Assembly (NCBI RefSeq): GCF_018070345.1
Contig: NZ_JAGPXX010000004.1
Location: 1 to 64,000, forward strand
From: Streptomyces sp. F63
GTDB taxonomy: Bacteria; Actinomycetota; Actinomycetes; Streptomycetales; Streptomycetaceae
Direction: 5' to 3'
Length of the DNA stretch: 64,000 nt
A program made the translations under genes and the position numbers. Shown here piece after piece: positions 37,937-47,431 of the stretch. The notes beneath the pieces are model-generated. The model was not told where the DNA came from. It ran no database searches and saw only the letters and a list, made by a program, of their open reading frames with translations. Every line of letters begins with the position of its first letter. Position 1 is the first letter of the stretch.

Positions 37937-38199
37937 CCCACCACTTCACAAAAGCCGCATTCCCCACAGGAGTTCGCCGCCGACGATCACACTCGGTGAT
38001 CGCGCGCCCCCTCCCCCGGCGACCGCGCCGAAGGGCCGATACCACCCCTCACCTGCGCGGCGCCCTTCGGCACGCCCCGCCCCCGCGGGTACGATGCCAG
38101 ACGGGAGGAGCCGCAAGTCCCTCCCGCAGCGCGGTGGTTGAAGAGCTGCGGCCCGGCGTCCGCCGGCCGCCACCACGGGGGCAGTTTGTGGGGGACGCG

Positions 38200-40152
38200 A
38201 TGGACTTCGGCACCCGGGGCCGGGACGACTCGCCGGCCGATCTCGCCTGGCTGCGCGCCGTCGACGCGTACACCATGGGCGCCTACGCACAGGCGGAGGA
38301 CGAGTTCCGGGCCGCGGTGCGCAGGGACCCCGGGATGGCCGACGCCTGGCTCGGGCTGCACGCCCTGCGCGTCGAGCCGGCTACCGCCCTGCTGCGGATG
38401 TACCGGCACCGCGACCGCTTCGGCGAGCAGCGCGCCCGTCACCGGCGCAAGCTCAACTCCTGGTACTGGCTCGGCTGGTGGGTCCAGCCCGTGCTGGAGA
38501 GCCCGCGCGACCTGCTGCTCGCGCACGCCTCGCACTGGCTCGACGGCCGCCACGTCGCCGAGCTGGACCGCGCCCTGGCGGGCTGCCCTCCCGTCGACAC
38601 GGACCCCCAGGTCCGTTTCCTGCACGCCTGCCGGGCCTATCTCGTCAAGGACTGGGAGCTGCTCATCCGGCACACCGGTCCCCTCCTCGACGACCCGCTG
38701 CTCGGCATCGAGGCCGGTCTCTTCGGCGGCATGGCCCGGGTCCGGCTGGAGATGTACGGGCAGGCCGAACCGCTGCTGTCCGCGGCCCTGATGCGCTGCC
38801 GCAGCGAGCAGCCGCAGCGCAAGGAACTGCGCTACTGGCTGGCCCGCGCTCGCGAGGGCACCGGCCGCAGCGCCGCCGCGCTGCCCCTCTACCGGGCCGT
38901 GCACCGGGTGGACCCGGCGTTCATGGACACCGCCGCCCGGCTGGCCGCCATATCCGACGGCGACGGCCTGGAAGCGGGCGACCTGGCGGCCGTCTCCCTG
39001 GCGGGGACCGGCGGCCAGGACCTGCTGGACGCCGTGGCCGACCCCGACGGCTACGGCTCCGACCCGCCCGCCGACCCGGGGCGCGACTTCCCGCCGGCCA
39101 CGCCGTCCGCCACGCCCGCTCCCTCCGCGTCCGGCCAGGAGCCGGCCGGCGACCCGGACGGCCCCCTGCCCGGCCTGGCCCCCGTGGACGCCGACGGCAT
39201 CCGCGAGAAGGCGGTCCTGCCGGTCCACCCCCGCCCCACTTCCCCACTGCCGGACGGGCCGCCCGACCCCGTCCTGCTGGCCCAGGCGCTGGACGAGCTC
39301 GAACGGATGGTCGGGCTGGAGCCGGTGAAGCGGCAGGTGCGGGCGCTCTCCGCGCAGCTCCACATGGCGCGGCTGCGCGCCGGCGAAGGACTGCCGGTCC
39401 AGCCGCCCAAGCGGCACTTCGTCTTCTCCGGCCCCTCCGGCACCGGCAAGACCACGGTCGCCCGCATCCTCGGCCGGGTCTTCTACGCCCTCGGCCTGCT
39501 CGGCGGCGACCATCTGGTGGAGGCCCAGCGCGCCGACATGGTCGGCGAGTTCCTGGGCCAGACGGCCGTCAAGGCCAATGAACTGATCGACTCCGCGCTC
39601 GGCGGGGTGCTCTTCGTCGACGAGGCGTACAGCCTCTCCAACTCCGGCTACAGCAAGGGCGACGCCTACGGCGACGAAGCCCTGCAGGTGCTCCTCAAAC
39701 GCGCCGAGGACAACCGCGACCGCCTCGTCGTCATCCTCGCCGGCTACCCGGAGGGCATGGACCGGCTGCTCGCCGCCAACCCCGGCCTCGGCTCCCGCTT
39801 CACCACCCGCGTCGACTTCCCCAGCTACCGGCCGCTGGAGCTGACGCGCATCGGCGAGGTGCTGGCCGCCGAGAACGGCGACTGCTGGGACGAGGAAGCC
39901 GTCGAGGAACTGCGCAGCATCTGCGGCCACGTGGTCGACCAGGGCTGGATCGACGAGCTCGGCAACGGCCGCTTCCTGCGCACCCTGTACGAGAAGAGCT
40001 GCGCCTACCGCGACCTGCGGCTCGCGGGCTACCCCGGCACCCCGACCCGCGAGGACCTCGCCACGCTGCGGCTGCCCGACCTGATGCAGGCCTACGGCGA
40101 GGTGCTGTCGGGCCGGGGCCCCCTCGGCCCCGGCCCGCAGTCGGCCCTCTGA
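38200..40152 (+). CDS. EccA/CbbX-type AAA ATPase with N-terminal TPR domain
   Basis: 650-residue cytosolic ATPase. An alpha-helical TPR-like half (about 15-250) is followed by a Pro-rich linker (285-355) and a CbbX/SpoVK AAA+ domain. Walker A is GPSGTGKT (411-418), Walker B VLFVDEAYSL (from 470), sensor 1 VILAGYPEGMD, and the arginine finger GLGSRF. The architecture matches EccA of type VII secretion (N-TPR, C-CbbX), but no ESX genes (EccB-E, EsxA/B) are nearby. ATG with GGGGGA five bases upstream. It may remodel another complex. Confidence 0.85.
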   Translation: MDFGTRGRDDSPADLAWLRAVDAYTMGAYAQAEDEFRAAVRRDPGMADAWLGLHALRVEPATALLRMYRHRDRFGEQRARHRRKLNSWYWLGWWVQPVLESPRDLLLAHASHWLDGRHVAELDRALAGCPPVDTDPQVRFLHACRAYLVKDWELLIRHTGPLLDDPLLGIEAGLFGGMARVRLEMYGQAEPLLSAALMRCRSEQPQRKELRYWLARAREGTGRSAAALPLYRAVHRVDPAFMDTAARLAAISDGDGLEAGDLAAVSLAGTGGQDLLDAVADPDGYGSDPPADPGRDFPPATPSATPAPSASGQEPAGDPDGPLPGLAPVDADGIREKAVLPVHPRPTSPLPDGPPDPVLLAQALDELERMVGLEPVKRQVRALSAQLHMARLRAGEGLPVQPPKRHFVFSGPSGTGKTTVARILGRVFYALGLLGGDHLVEAQRADMVGEFLGQTAVKANELIDSALGGVLFVDEAYSLSNSGYSKGDAYGDEALQVLLKRAEDNRDRLVVILAGYPEGMDRLLAANPGLGSRFTTRVDFPSYRPLELTRIGEVLAAENGDCWDEEAVEELRSICGHVVDQGWIDELGNGRFLRTLYEKSCAYRDLRLAGYPGTPTREDLATLRLPDLMQAYGEVLSGRGPLGPGPQSAL

Positions 40153-40223
40153 GACCAGAAGACCTCAACGCCCGTACCTCCACCTCCGTGCCCCGGTTCC
40201 CGGCCCCGGCCGCCGCCTGGCGC

Positions 40224-41453
40224 TCAGCCCCGGACGGGCGCCTCCCGGGACGGGGTCTGCCGCGGGCGCCGCGCGAGGACGCGGGCTCCCCGCTGGGCCG
40301 TGAGGCGGCGGGAGCGGTGGGCCGGGTCGTGCACCTCGCCCACCAGGGTCTCCAGCACGTCCTCCAGGGCGACCAGGCCCAGGACCCGCCCGGAGGCGTC
40401 CGCGACCTGGGCGAGATGGGCGGCGGCCCGGCGCATCGCGGTCAGCGCGTCGTCCAGGGTCGTCTCCGCGCGGAGTACCGGCATGGGACGCAGCGCGTGC
40501 CGCGGCAGCGCCCGGCCGGCCCCGGCCGGGCCGCCGTCCGGCGCGCCGGGGCCCGCTCCGGCCGGGGTGCCGTCGCCGGTCCCGTCCCCGCCCGGCGGGC
40601 GGGCGGGGTCACCACAGGCCCCGGCGTCGTCCGCGTCCAGGACGTCCTTCACATGGACGTAGCCCAGGAAACCGGTCCCGGTCCCGGACCCGTCCCGTAC
40701 GGGGAAGCGGGAGAAGCCGGTGCGGACGGTCAGCCGCTCGATCTCCCGGGCGGTCGCGCCGGGGCCGGCCGTGACGAGGGCCGCCGGGTCGAGCAGCACA
40801 TCGGTCACCGGTCTGCTGCCCATGCCGAGCGCGTCGGCCAGCCGCTCCTGCTCCTCGGGGGCGAGCAGGCCCGCCTCGTGGGAGTCCGCGACGAGGCGGC
40901 TCAGCTGTTCGCTGGTGAAGACGGCCTCGATCTCGTCCCTGGGCTCCACCCGGAAGAGCCGGAGCACCAGGTGCGCGCAGGCGCCGAAGAGGGCCGTCAC
41001 CGGACGGCACAGCCGGGCGAAGGCGACCAGGGCCGGGGCGAGCCGCAGCGCGGTCCGCTCGGGGGCGGCCATGGCGAGGTTCTTCGGCACCATCTCCCCC
41101 ACGACGAGGTGGAGGAAGACGACCACGGCCAGGGCGATGGCGTAGCCCAGCGGGTGCACCAGCGGCCCGGGCAGATGAAGGGCGTGGAAGACGGGCTCCA
41201 GCAGCCGGGCCACGGTCGGCTCGGCGACGGCGCCCAGGGTCAGCGAGCAGACCGTGATGCCGAACTGGGCGGCCGCCATCATCTGGGGCAGGTTCTCCAG
41301 CCCCGTCAGCACGGTGCGCGCACGGACCGAACCGGCGGCGGCGAGCGGCTCGATCTGGCTGCGGCGCACGGACACCAGGGCGAACTCGGCGCCGACGAAG
41401 AAGCCGTTGCCGAGCACCAGCAGGGCGGCGAAGAGGAGTTGGAGCAGGCTCAT
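40224..41453 (-). CDS. CNNM/CorC-type membrane protein (second)
   Basis: 409-residue CNNM-family protein: DUF21 with LLVLGNGFFVGAEFALVSVRRSQIE and LGYAIALAVVVFLHLVVGEMVPKNLAM, then a CBS pair (FSRFPVRDGSGTGTGFLGYVHVKD; VADASGRVLGLVALEDVLETLVGEV). A Gly/Pro-rich insert (about 315-345) splits the CBS domains. The C-terminal CorC domain is missing, shortening it against the neighbour. ATG overlaps the neighbour's stop (ATGA), so it is translationally coupled. Such paired CNNM genes are usual in Streptomyces. Confidence 0.88.
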   Translation of the reverse strand: MSLLQLLFAALLVLGNGFFVGAEFALVSVRRSQIEPLAAAGSVRARTVLTGLENLPQMMAAAQFGITVCSLTLGAVAEPTVARLLEPVFHALHLPGPLVHPLGYAIALAVVVFLHLVVGEMVPKNLAMAAPERTALRLAPALVAFARLCRPVTALFGACAHLVLRLFRVEPRDEIEAVFTSEQLSRLVADSHEAGLLAPEEQERLADALGMGSRPVTDVLLDPAALVTAGPGATAREIERLTVRTGFSRFPVRDGSGTGTGFLGYVHVKDVLDADDAGACGDPARPPGGDGTGDGTPAGAGPGAPDGGPAGAGRALPRHALRPMPVLRAETTLDDALTAMRRAAAHLAQVADASGRVLGLVALEDVLETLVGEVHDPAHRSRRLTAQRGARVLARRPRQTPSREAPVRG

Positions 41454-43150
41454 CGCGGGTCTCCCGCCCGTACCGGTCCGGCGGCACGGGCCGTGCCGGC
41501 CGGCCGCGCGGTCTCCGGGGCGCGCGGGCCGTCCCCGGTCCGCCCCGGGGCCGAGGGGGCCGACCGGGCCGAGGAAGCCGACGGGGTTGCCCGGTCCATG
41601 CCCCGGACCAGGGTGCCCGTGGCCACCGGGCCGTCGGCGGCCGCCCCGGCTCCGGCCCCGGCGCGGCCGCCCCGGGCGGCGGGTGCCGCAGCCGGCACAG
41701 CGGGCGCGGCGGGCGCGGACGGCGCAGCATGCGCGGCCGGCCCGGCATGCGCCGGTGCACCGGGCGCCGCGGACGCCTCCGCGGCCGTGCGGCGGTCCGG
41801 CGGCGGGGTGGCCCCGGCGGAGTCCGGCGCGCCCTGACCGCGCGCGCAGGCCGCCCGTACCAGCCGCACCGTCTCGGCCCGGTGGTGGCGGACCCGGTGC
41901 ACCCGCAGCCGCCAGCCGGGGAGTTCGGCGGTGTCCCCGACGGCCGGGATGCGGCCGAGGAGGTCGGCGACGAGTCCGGCCACGGTCTCGTACGGCCCGT
42001 CCGGCGCCGCCAGTCCGACGCTCCGCAGCGCGTCGATCCGGCAGCCGCCGTCGGCGTCCCACGCGGGCCGGCTCTCCTCGGCCGGGGCGGGGGCCAGTTC
42101 CGGCCGTACGGCGGCGTCGTGCTCGTCGCGCACCTCGCCGACCAGTTCCTCGATGATGTCCTCCAGGGTGACGACCCCGGCCGTGCCGCCGTACTCGTCG
42201 ACGACGACGGCGATCGGCTGTTCCCGGCGCAGCCGCTCCAGCAGCCGCTGCACGGGCAGGGTCTCCGGCACCATCAGCGGGGGCACACTGACGCGCAAGA
42301 CCGGCGTGCGCAGCCGCGCGGGCGCCGGTACGGCGAGGGCGTCCTTGAGGTGGACCATGCCGACGACCTCGTCCAGCCGCTCCCGGTAGACGGGGAAGCG
42401 GGAGAGCCCGGTGGCCCGGGTGAGGTTGACGACGTCCGCCGCGGTGGCCGAGTCCTGCAGCGCGGCGACCCGCACCCGCGGGGTCATGACGTGCTGGGCC
42501 GAGAGCCCGGCCAGTGACAGGGTGCGGACGAACAGATCGGCGGTGTCCTGCTCCAGTGCCCCGGCGCGCGCCGAGTGCCGGGCGAGGGAGACCAGTTCAC
42601 CGGGGGTGCGGGCGGAGTCCAGAGCGTCGGTCGGCTCCACGCCCATGCCGCGGACGAGCCGGTTGGCGACCCCGTTGAGCAAGGTGATCACCGGCCGGAA
42701 GACGGCGGCGAAGGCGTACTGCGGCCCGGCGACGAACCGGGCCACCGCGAAGGGCCGCGACACCGCCCAGTTCTTCGGGACGAGTTCGCCCACGACCATC
42801 TGCAGGGCGGAGGCCGCGAGGACACCGGTGACCACGGCCACCCCGGGGACGGCGCCCGGCGGCAGTCCGGCGGCGGTGAGCGGCCCGGCCAGCAGCCGGG
42901 CGAGCGCGGGCTCCGCGAGCATGCCCACGACGAGGGAGGTGAGGGTGATGCCGAGCTGGGTGCCGGAGAGCTGGAAGGAGAGCTCGCGCAGGGCCTTGAC
43001 GACGGTGCGGGCGCGCGGGTCGCCCTCGGCGGCGGCCCGTTCGGCGTCCGCGCGTTCGACGGTGACGAGGCCGAACTCGGCCGCCACGAAGAAGCCGTTG
43101 GCGAGGATCAGCAGCAGGGCCGCGGCCAGCAGGAGAAGGGGAACGATCAT
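41450..43150 (-). CDS. CNNM/CorC-type membrane protein (third)
   Basis: 566-residue CNNM-family protein, upstream partner of the previous gene. DUF21 (LLLILANGFFVAAEFGLVTVERADAE; ASALQMVVGELVPKNWAV), CBS pair (VMTPRVRVAALQDS; IAVVVDEYGGTAGVVTLEDIIEELVGEV) and CorC domain (RSVGLAAPDGPYETVAGLVADLL, then GRIPAVGDTAELPGWRL) are all present. A long Ala/Pro/Gly low-complexity tail (about 445-566) contains runs such as AAPSAPAAPAVPAAAPAA. Cation transport or stress role by family. Confidence 0.88.
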   Translation of the reverse strand: MIVPLLLLAAALLLILANGFFVAAEFGLVTVERADAERAAAEGDPRARTVVKALRELSFQLSGTQLGITLTSLVVGMLAEPALARLLAGPLTAAGLPPGAVPGVAVVTGVLAASALQMVVGELVPKNWAVSRPFAVARFVAGPQYAFAAVFRPVITLLNGVANRLVRGMGVEPTDALDSARTPGELVSLARHSARAGALEQDTADLFVRTLSLAGLSAQHVMTPRVRVAALQDSATAADVVNLTRATGLSRFPVYRERLDEVVGMVHLKDALAVPAPARLRTPVLRVSVPPLMVPETLPVQRLLERLRREQPIAVVVDEYGGTAGVVTLEDIIEELVGEVRDEHDAAVRPELAPAPAEESRPAWDADGGCRIDALRSVGLAAPDGPYETVAGLVADLLGRIPAVGDTAELPGWRLRVHRVRHHRAETVRLVRAACARGQGAPDSAGATPPPDRRTAAEASAAPGAPAHAGPAAHAAPSAPAAPAVPAAAPAARGGRAGAGAGAAADGPVATGTLVRGMDRATPSASSARSAPSAPGRTGDGPRAPETARPAGTARAAGPVRAGDPR

Positions 43151-43434
43151 GCCGCCGCCTCCGGGGGGAGGGCGGCGCGGGTACTACAGGACGAACCGTC
43201 CATCGGCTGGGGAATTCACTCCTCGGCTCGCAGGTGCCCCGCGGGGCACGCACGCTGCCGCGGTACCCGTCCGGTGCGGGGCGGGGCGCGCGTCGCGCCG
43301 CCACGGGACAGGGTAATCACTGCTCCTGGGCCTGCGAAGGCACGCGGACGGGCGATCCGGGTTTCCCGGGCACCGCGGTGCCGGATGCGCGGCCCCCGGG
43401 GGCGGGCGGTGTCCGTCCGGTCCATCCGGTCCGT

Positions 43435-43926
43435 TCAGTCCGCCGTATGGCCCGTGCCGTAGTGGTCGGCGAGGGCCCGCAGGGCGCGGGCGTCGGCGAT
43501 CGCCTTGTCCCGGGCGACGCCGGGCTGGATGCCCATGGCGGGCAGATGGGTGCCGTCGGCGAGGTCCAGATGGACCCACGGGTCGCCGGGCCGCAGGTTG
43601 ACCCGCAGCACCTCCGCCCAGGAGAGGCGGCGCCGGACGGTCAGGTTGACCACCGTGATGCCCTCCTCGTCGGCGTCGATCCGGGGGCGGCTGAGCAGCA
43701 CCATGACGCCCAGGCCGAGCAGTCCGACGAGGATGAAGCTGGAGCGCTCGCCGAGGCTCAGGGCGGGCAGCACCAGGGCGAGGACCGTCAGGGTGGCGAG
43801 CACCGCCGTGCCCGCGCTCAGCAGGATCACCCGGGTGCGGGTCGGCCGGAACGTCAGCGGCAGCGCGGGCAGGCCGGCCGGGCCGGGCCGGCCGGCGGGT
43901 GCCCCGCCGGGGGTGGAGGAGCACAC
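43435..43926 (-). CDS. Membrane PH-domain protein
   Basis: 163-residue protein with two transmembrane helices (VILLSAGTAVLATLTVLALVLPAL; FILVGLLGLGVMVLLS) then a bacterial PH domain (RIDADEEGITVVNLTVRRRLSWAEVLRV, HLPAMGIQPG). This protein type commonly follows hisG in Streptomyces. The GTG start is chosen for length; the ribosome site is weak. Function unknown. Confidence 0.75.
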   Translation of the reverse strand: MCSSTPGGAPAGRPGPAGLPALPLTFRPTRTRVILLSAGTAVLATLTVLALVLPALSLGERSSFILVGLLGLGVMVLLSRPRIDADEEGITVVNLTVRRRLSWAEVLRVNLRPGDPWVHLDLADGTHLPAMGIQPGVARDKAIADARALRALADHYGTGHTAD

Positions 43927-43948
43927 AGGGGGCGCCGGGGGTTCGGGC

Positions 43949-43976
43949 CCGCGCCCGCCCGCCCGGGCGGGCGCGG
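43949..43976 (-). terminator. Hairpin after hisG
   Basis: CCGCGCCCGCC (43949-43959) pairs perfectly with GGCGGGCGCGG (43966-43976), 6-base loop, directly after the hisG stop on the minus strand. It likely ends or attenuates the rib-his transcript before the PH-domain gene. Confidence 0.7.
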
Positions 43977-43985
43977 ACGGCGGTT

Positions 43986-44834
43986 CTACAGGCGGCAGGC
44001 GTGGATGCCGGTGGTGAGGATGGCCCGGGCGCCGAGGTCGTACAGCTCGTCCATGATCCGCTGGGCGTCCTGGGAGGGGACCATCGAGCGGACGGCGACC
44101 CAGCCCTCGTGGTGCAGCGGGGAGACGGTCGGGGACTCCAGGCCGGGGGTGAGGGCGACGGCGCGCTCCACCTGCTCCACGCGGATGTCGTAGTCCATCA
44201 TCACGTAGCGGCGGGCGACGAGGACACCGTGCATGCGGCGGAGGAACTGCCGCACCTTCGGATCCTCGCCGTCCTCGCCGGTGCGGCGGATGACGACGGC
44301 CTCGGAGCGGAGGATCGGCTCGCCGATGATCTCCAGGCCGGCGTTGCGGAGGGTGGTGCCCGTCTCCACGACATCGGCGATGATCTCGGCGACGCCGAGC
44401 TGGATGGCGGTCTCGACGGCGCCGTCGAGGCGGACCACGGAGGCGTCGACGCCGTGGTCGGCGAGGTGCTGCGTGACGAGCCCGGCGAACGACGTGGCGA
44501 CGGTCATGCCGCCGAACTCGCCGACCTCCTTGGCGGTGCCGGGGCGGGTGGCGTAACGGAAGGTGGAGCCGGCGAAGCCGAGCTGCATGATCTCCTCCGC
44601 GTCCGCGCCCGAGTCGAGCAGCAGGTCGCGGCCGGTGATGCCGATGTCGAGCCGGCCGGAGCCGACGTAGACGGCGATGTCGCGGGGGCGGAGGAAGAAG
44701 AACTCGACGTCGTTGTCGGAGTCCACCAGGACCAGCTCGCGGCGGTCCTTGCGCTGCTTGTAACCGGCCTCCTGGAGCATCTCCGACGCAGGCTCGCTGA
44801 GAGCACCCTTGTTGGGGACGGCGATGCGCAGCAT
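43986..44834 (-). CDS. hisG: ATP phosphoribosyltransferase, long form
   Basis: 282-residue first enzyme of histidine biosynthesis, joining ATP and PRPP. It starts MLRIAVPNKGALSEPASEML. ADVVETGTTLRNAGLEIIGEPIL carries the PRPP loop (E-T-G-T-T-L). The C-terminal MMDYDIRVEQVERAVALTPGLESPTVSPL and DAQRIMDELYDLGARAILTTGIHACRL are the ACT-like domain for histidine feedback. Full length. ATG at 44834. It follows hisE after 213 bases containing a hairpin. Confidence 0.97.
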   Translation of the reverse strand: MLRIAVPNKGALSEPASEMLQEAGYKQRKDRRELVLVDSDNDVEFFFLRPRDIAVYVGSGRLDIGITGRDLLLDSGADAEEIMQLGFAGSTFRYATRPGTAKEVGEFGGMTVATSFAGLVTQHLADHGVDASVVRLDGAVETAIQLGVAEIIADVVETGTTLRNAGLEIIGEPILRSEAVVIRRTGEDGEDPKVRQFLRRMHGVLVARRYVMMDYDIRVEQVERAVALTPGLESPTVSPLHHEGWVAVRSMVPSQDAQRIMDELYDLGARAILTTGIHACRL

Positions 44835-45018
44835 GAGGCGTTCCTTCGCTTCTTCGGGGCGGCGGGGCGGCGTTCTTCGGGGCGTTCGTCCGCCGGGCAC
44901 GGGGGCCGGGCCGGGGGCGAACGGGTACTTCGGGCTGTCGCCGCGGGCGGCGGCCACCGCGCCGGCCGCGCGGCGCGGCGGGGCGGACGGCGGCGGTCGC
45001 GGACCGCGGCGCGCGCCG

Positions 45019-45036
45019 CCGGGGGCGGGCCCCCGG
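45019..45036 (-). terminator. Hairpin between hisE and hisG
   Basis: CCGGGGGC (45019-45026) pairs with GCCCCCGG (45029-45036); the two-base loop implies some end opening. Flanking GCGCGCCG and CGCGGCGC extend it imperfectly. It may reduce readthrough from the rib-hisE transcript into hisG. Confidence 0.5.
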
Positions 45037-45047
45037 CGCGGCGCTGC

Positions 45048-45320
45048 TCAGAGGTGAGCGTATACGTCGTCCAGGGAGATGCCCCGGGCGACCATCATGA
45101 CCTGCAGATGGTAGAGGAGCTGCGAGATCTCCTCGGCGGTGCGGTCACGGCCCTCGTGCTCGGCGGCCATCCACACCTCGGCCGCCTCCTCGACGACCTT
45201 CTTGCCGATGCTGTGCACGCCCTGCGCGACCAGCTCGGCGGTGCGGGAGGTAGCGGGGTCGCCGGTGGCGGCTTTGTGGCGGAGCTCGGTGAAGAGCTCC
45301 TCGAATGTCTTGTTCGCCAT
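45048..45320 (-). CDS. hisE: Phosphoribosyl-ATP diphosphatase
   Basis: 90-residue second enzyme of histidine synthesis, removing pyrophosphate from PR-ATP. MazG-like helices [25 protein letters not shown], then [35 protein letters not shown] with the E-x-x-E metal ligands, ending [13 protein letters not shown]. It starts five bases after the ribH stop, so it is co-transcribed with the riboflavin genes. Confidence 0.95.
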   Translation of the reverse strand: MANKTFEELFTELRHKAATGDPATSRTAELVAQGVHSIGKKVVEEAAEVWMAAEHEGRDRTAEEISQLLYHLQVMMVARGISLDDVYAHL

Positions 45321-45325
45321 GGTGG

Positions 45326-45856
45326 CTACAACTTACCGGTTCGCGTTCCCTGCTTGCCCGGCGCCTCGGTGCGCCGCCACGGTTCGGCGACGGAGCGGAG
45401 CGTGGTGGCGGTGGCGACGGCGGCCATCACGGCCTCGTGGCCCTTGTCCTCGCGGCTGCCCTCCAGGCCGGCCCGGTCCAGGGCCTGCTCCTCGGTGTCG
45501 CAGGTGAGCACGCCGAAACCGACCGGCACGCCGGAGTCGACGGAGACCTGGGTGAGCCCCTGGGCCACGCCCTGGCAGACGTATTCGAAGTGCGGGGTGC
45601 CGCCCCGGATGACGACGCCGAGGGCCACGATGGCGTCGTAGCCGCGGCCCGCCAGCACCTTGGCCACGACCGGGAGTTCGAAGCTGCCGGGGACGCGGAG
45701 CACGGTGGGCTCCTCGATGCCCAGCTCGCCGAGGGCGCGCAGGGCGCCGTCCATCAGGCCGTCCATCACCTGCTCGTGCCACTGCGCGGCGATCACGGCC
45801 ACCCGCAGATCGCCGGAGTCCCGCACGGACAGTTCGGGGGCACCCTTACCGCTCAC
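45326..45856 (-). CDS. ribH: 6,7-dimethyl-8-ribityllumazine synthase
   Basis: 176-residue lumazine synthase, joining the ribityl-uracil and dihydroxybutanone phosphate. Conserved [59 protein letters not shown] and [24 protein letters not shown]-like [11 protein letters not shown] closes. GTG start at 45856. Members assemble into 60-subunit shells or pentamers. Confidence 0.97.
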   Translation of the reverse strand: MSGKGAPELSVRDSGDLRVAVIAAQWHEQVMDGLMDGALRALGELGIEEPTVLRVPGSFELPVVAKVLAGRGYDAIVALGVVIRGGTPHFEYVCQGVAQGLTQVSVDSGVPVGFGVLTCDTEEQALDRAGLEGSREDKGHEAVMAAVATATTLRSVAEPWRRTEAPGKQGTRTGKL

Positions 45857-45971
45857 GTCTGTCGTCTTCCCTCGCGTCGTGCCCGCCGGGGCGGGACTGT
45901 TGCCTGTTGCCTGGTGTCGCTGTCGGTGTTGTGCGTCTGTGCCGGTGCCCGTGCCGCCGGGGCCCGGCGGG

Positions 45972-47309
45972 CTACTGGACGTGGCGGGCCGACGGCCGGC
46001 CGTCGTCCAGCCAGGGCAGGTCGTGGCCCATCCGGTCGCGCTTGGTGCGCAGATAGCGGAGATTGTGCTCCCCCGCCGCGATCGGCGCGGGCTCCCGGAC
46101 GACCCGCAGGCCGTGCGCGAGCAGGGCCGCGGTCTTCTCCGGATTGTTGGTCATCAGCCGCAGGCTGCGCACGCCCAGGTCGGTGAGCATCCGCGCGGCG
46201 GCGGCGTAGTCCCGGGCGTCGGCGGGCAGGCCGAGTTCCAGGTTGGCGTCGAGGGTGTCCCGGCCGTGCTCCTGGAGTTCGTACGCCCGGAGCTTGGACA
46301 GCAGTCCGATGCCCCGGCCCTCGTGGCCGCGGAGGTAGAGGACGATGCCGCGCCCCTCCTCGGTGACCCGGGCCAGGGACTCCTGGAGCTGGGGTCCGCA
46401 GTCGCAGCGCAGCGAGCCGAAGATGTCGCCGGTGAGGCACTCGGAGTGCACCCGGACGAGGACGTCCTCGCCGTCGCCGATGTCACCCCGGACGAGGGCG
46501 ATGTGCTCGACGCCGTCGGCCGTGGAACGGTAGCCGTGGGCGCGGAAGTCGCCGAAGGCGGTGGGCAGCCGGGTCTCGGCCTCGCGGCGGACGGTGGGCT
46601 CGGCCACCCGGGAGACAGCGGGCTCGGCCGCCCCCGAGACGGTGGGCTCGGTCTGCCGGCGGTGGGCGACCAGGTCCTCGATGGAGATGACCGCCAGGCC
46701 GTGCTTGCGCGCGAAGGCGACGAGTTCGGGCAGCCGCATCATGGTGCCGTCCTCGGCGGCGATCTCCACGATCGCGGCGGCGGGGCGCAGTCCGGCGAGC
46801 CGGGCGAGGTCGACACCGGCCTCGGTGTGCCCGTTGCGGGCGAGGACGCCGCCGGGCCTGGCCCGCAGCGGGAAGACGTGGCCGGGGCGGACGAAGTCGC
46901 CGGGCGTGCTGTCCCCGGAGGCCAGCAGACGCAGGGTGGTGGCGCGGTCGGCGGCGGAGATGCCGGTGGTGACACCGTGCCCGGCGGAGGCGTCGACGGA
47001 GACGGTGAAGGCGGTGCCCATCGACTCGGTGTTCTGCCGCACCATCTGCGGGAGTTCGAGCCGGTCGAGGGTGTCGCCCTCCATCGGGGCGCAGATGAGG
47101 CCGCGGCACTCGGTCATCATGAAGGCGACGATCTCGGGGGTGGCCTTCTCCGCGGCGATGATCAGGTCGCCCTCGTTCTCCCGGTCCTCGTCGTCCACGA
47201 CCACGACGGGCCGGCCGGCGGCGATGTCGGCGATGGCGCGCTCGACGGGGTCGAGGACGATGCCGTCGTCCGCGTACCGGTCGTGGGTGTCCTGGAGTGC
47301 GGTGCTCAT
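45972..47309 (-). CDS. ribBA: Bifunctional DHBP synthase / GTP cyclohydrolase II
   Basis: 445-residue enzyme of riboflavin synthesis. The N-terminal half makes 3,4-dihydroxy-2-butanone 4-phosphate: [34 protein letters not shown] and [24 protein letters not shown]. The C-terminal half opens GTP: Zn-binding [22 protein letters not shown], then [20 protein letters not shown]. The linker (about 218-243) is a threefold repeat not conserved in the family. ATG at 47309 with AAGGAG. Minus-strand operon with ribM upstream. Confidence 0.97.
   Translation of the reverse strand: MSTALQDTHDRYADDGIVLDPVERAIADIAAGRPVVVVDDEDRENEGDLIIAAEKATPEIVAFMMTECRGLICAPMEGDTLDRLELPQMVRQNTESMGTAFTVSVDASAGHGVTTGISAADRATTLRLLASGDSTPGDFVRPGHVFPLRARPGGVLARNGHTEAGVDLARLAGLRPAAAIVEIAAEDGTMMRLPELVAFARKHGLAVISIEDLVAHRRQTEPTVSGAAEPAVSRVAEPTVRREAETRLPTAFGDFRAHGYRSTADGVEHIALVRGDIGDGEDVLVRVHSECLTGDIFGSLRCDCGPQLQESLARVTEEGRGIVLYLRGHEGRGIGLLSKLRAYELQEHGRDTLDANLELGLPADARDYAAAARMLTDLGVRSLRLMTNNPEKTAALLAHGLRVVREPAPIAAGEHNLRYLRTKRDRMGHDLPWLDDGRPSARHVQ
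46591..46662. repeat. 24-bp tandem repeat inside ribBA linker
   Basis: Three copies at period 24 (starts 46591, 46615, 46639) sharing a GGGCTCGG core. In the protein they give [16 protein letters not shown] and EPTVRREA in the linker joining the two enzyme halves. Likely slippage-generated spacer. Confidence 0.8.
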
Positions 47310-47431
47310 GCTGGCTCCTTCGGTGCTCCACGGGCCGGGGCCCGGAGTGTCGCCGGCTCCCGCGGGGCGGGGCGGCGGTGCGGCGGCGCGGGCGGCGGCC
47401 GGTGCGGCGGCCCGCGCGGGGGCGGGGGCGG

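Noticed and set aside
38200..40152. Part of a type VII secretion locus
   Set aside because: No EccB, EccC, EccD, EccE or Esx genes are visible in the flanking sequence.
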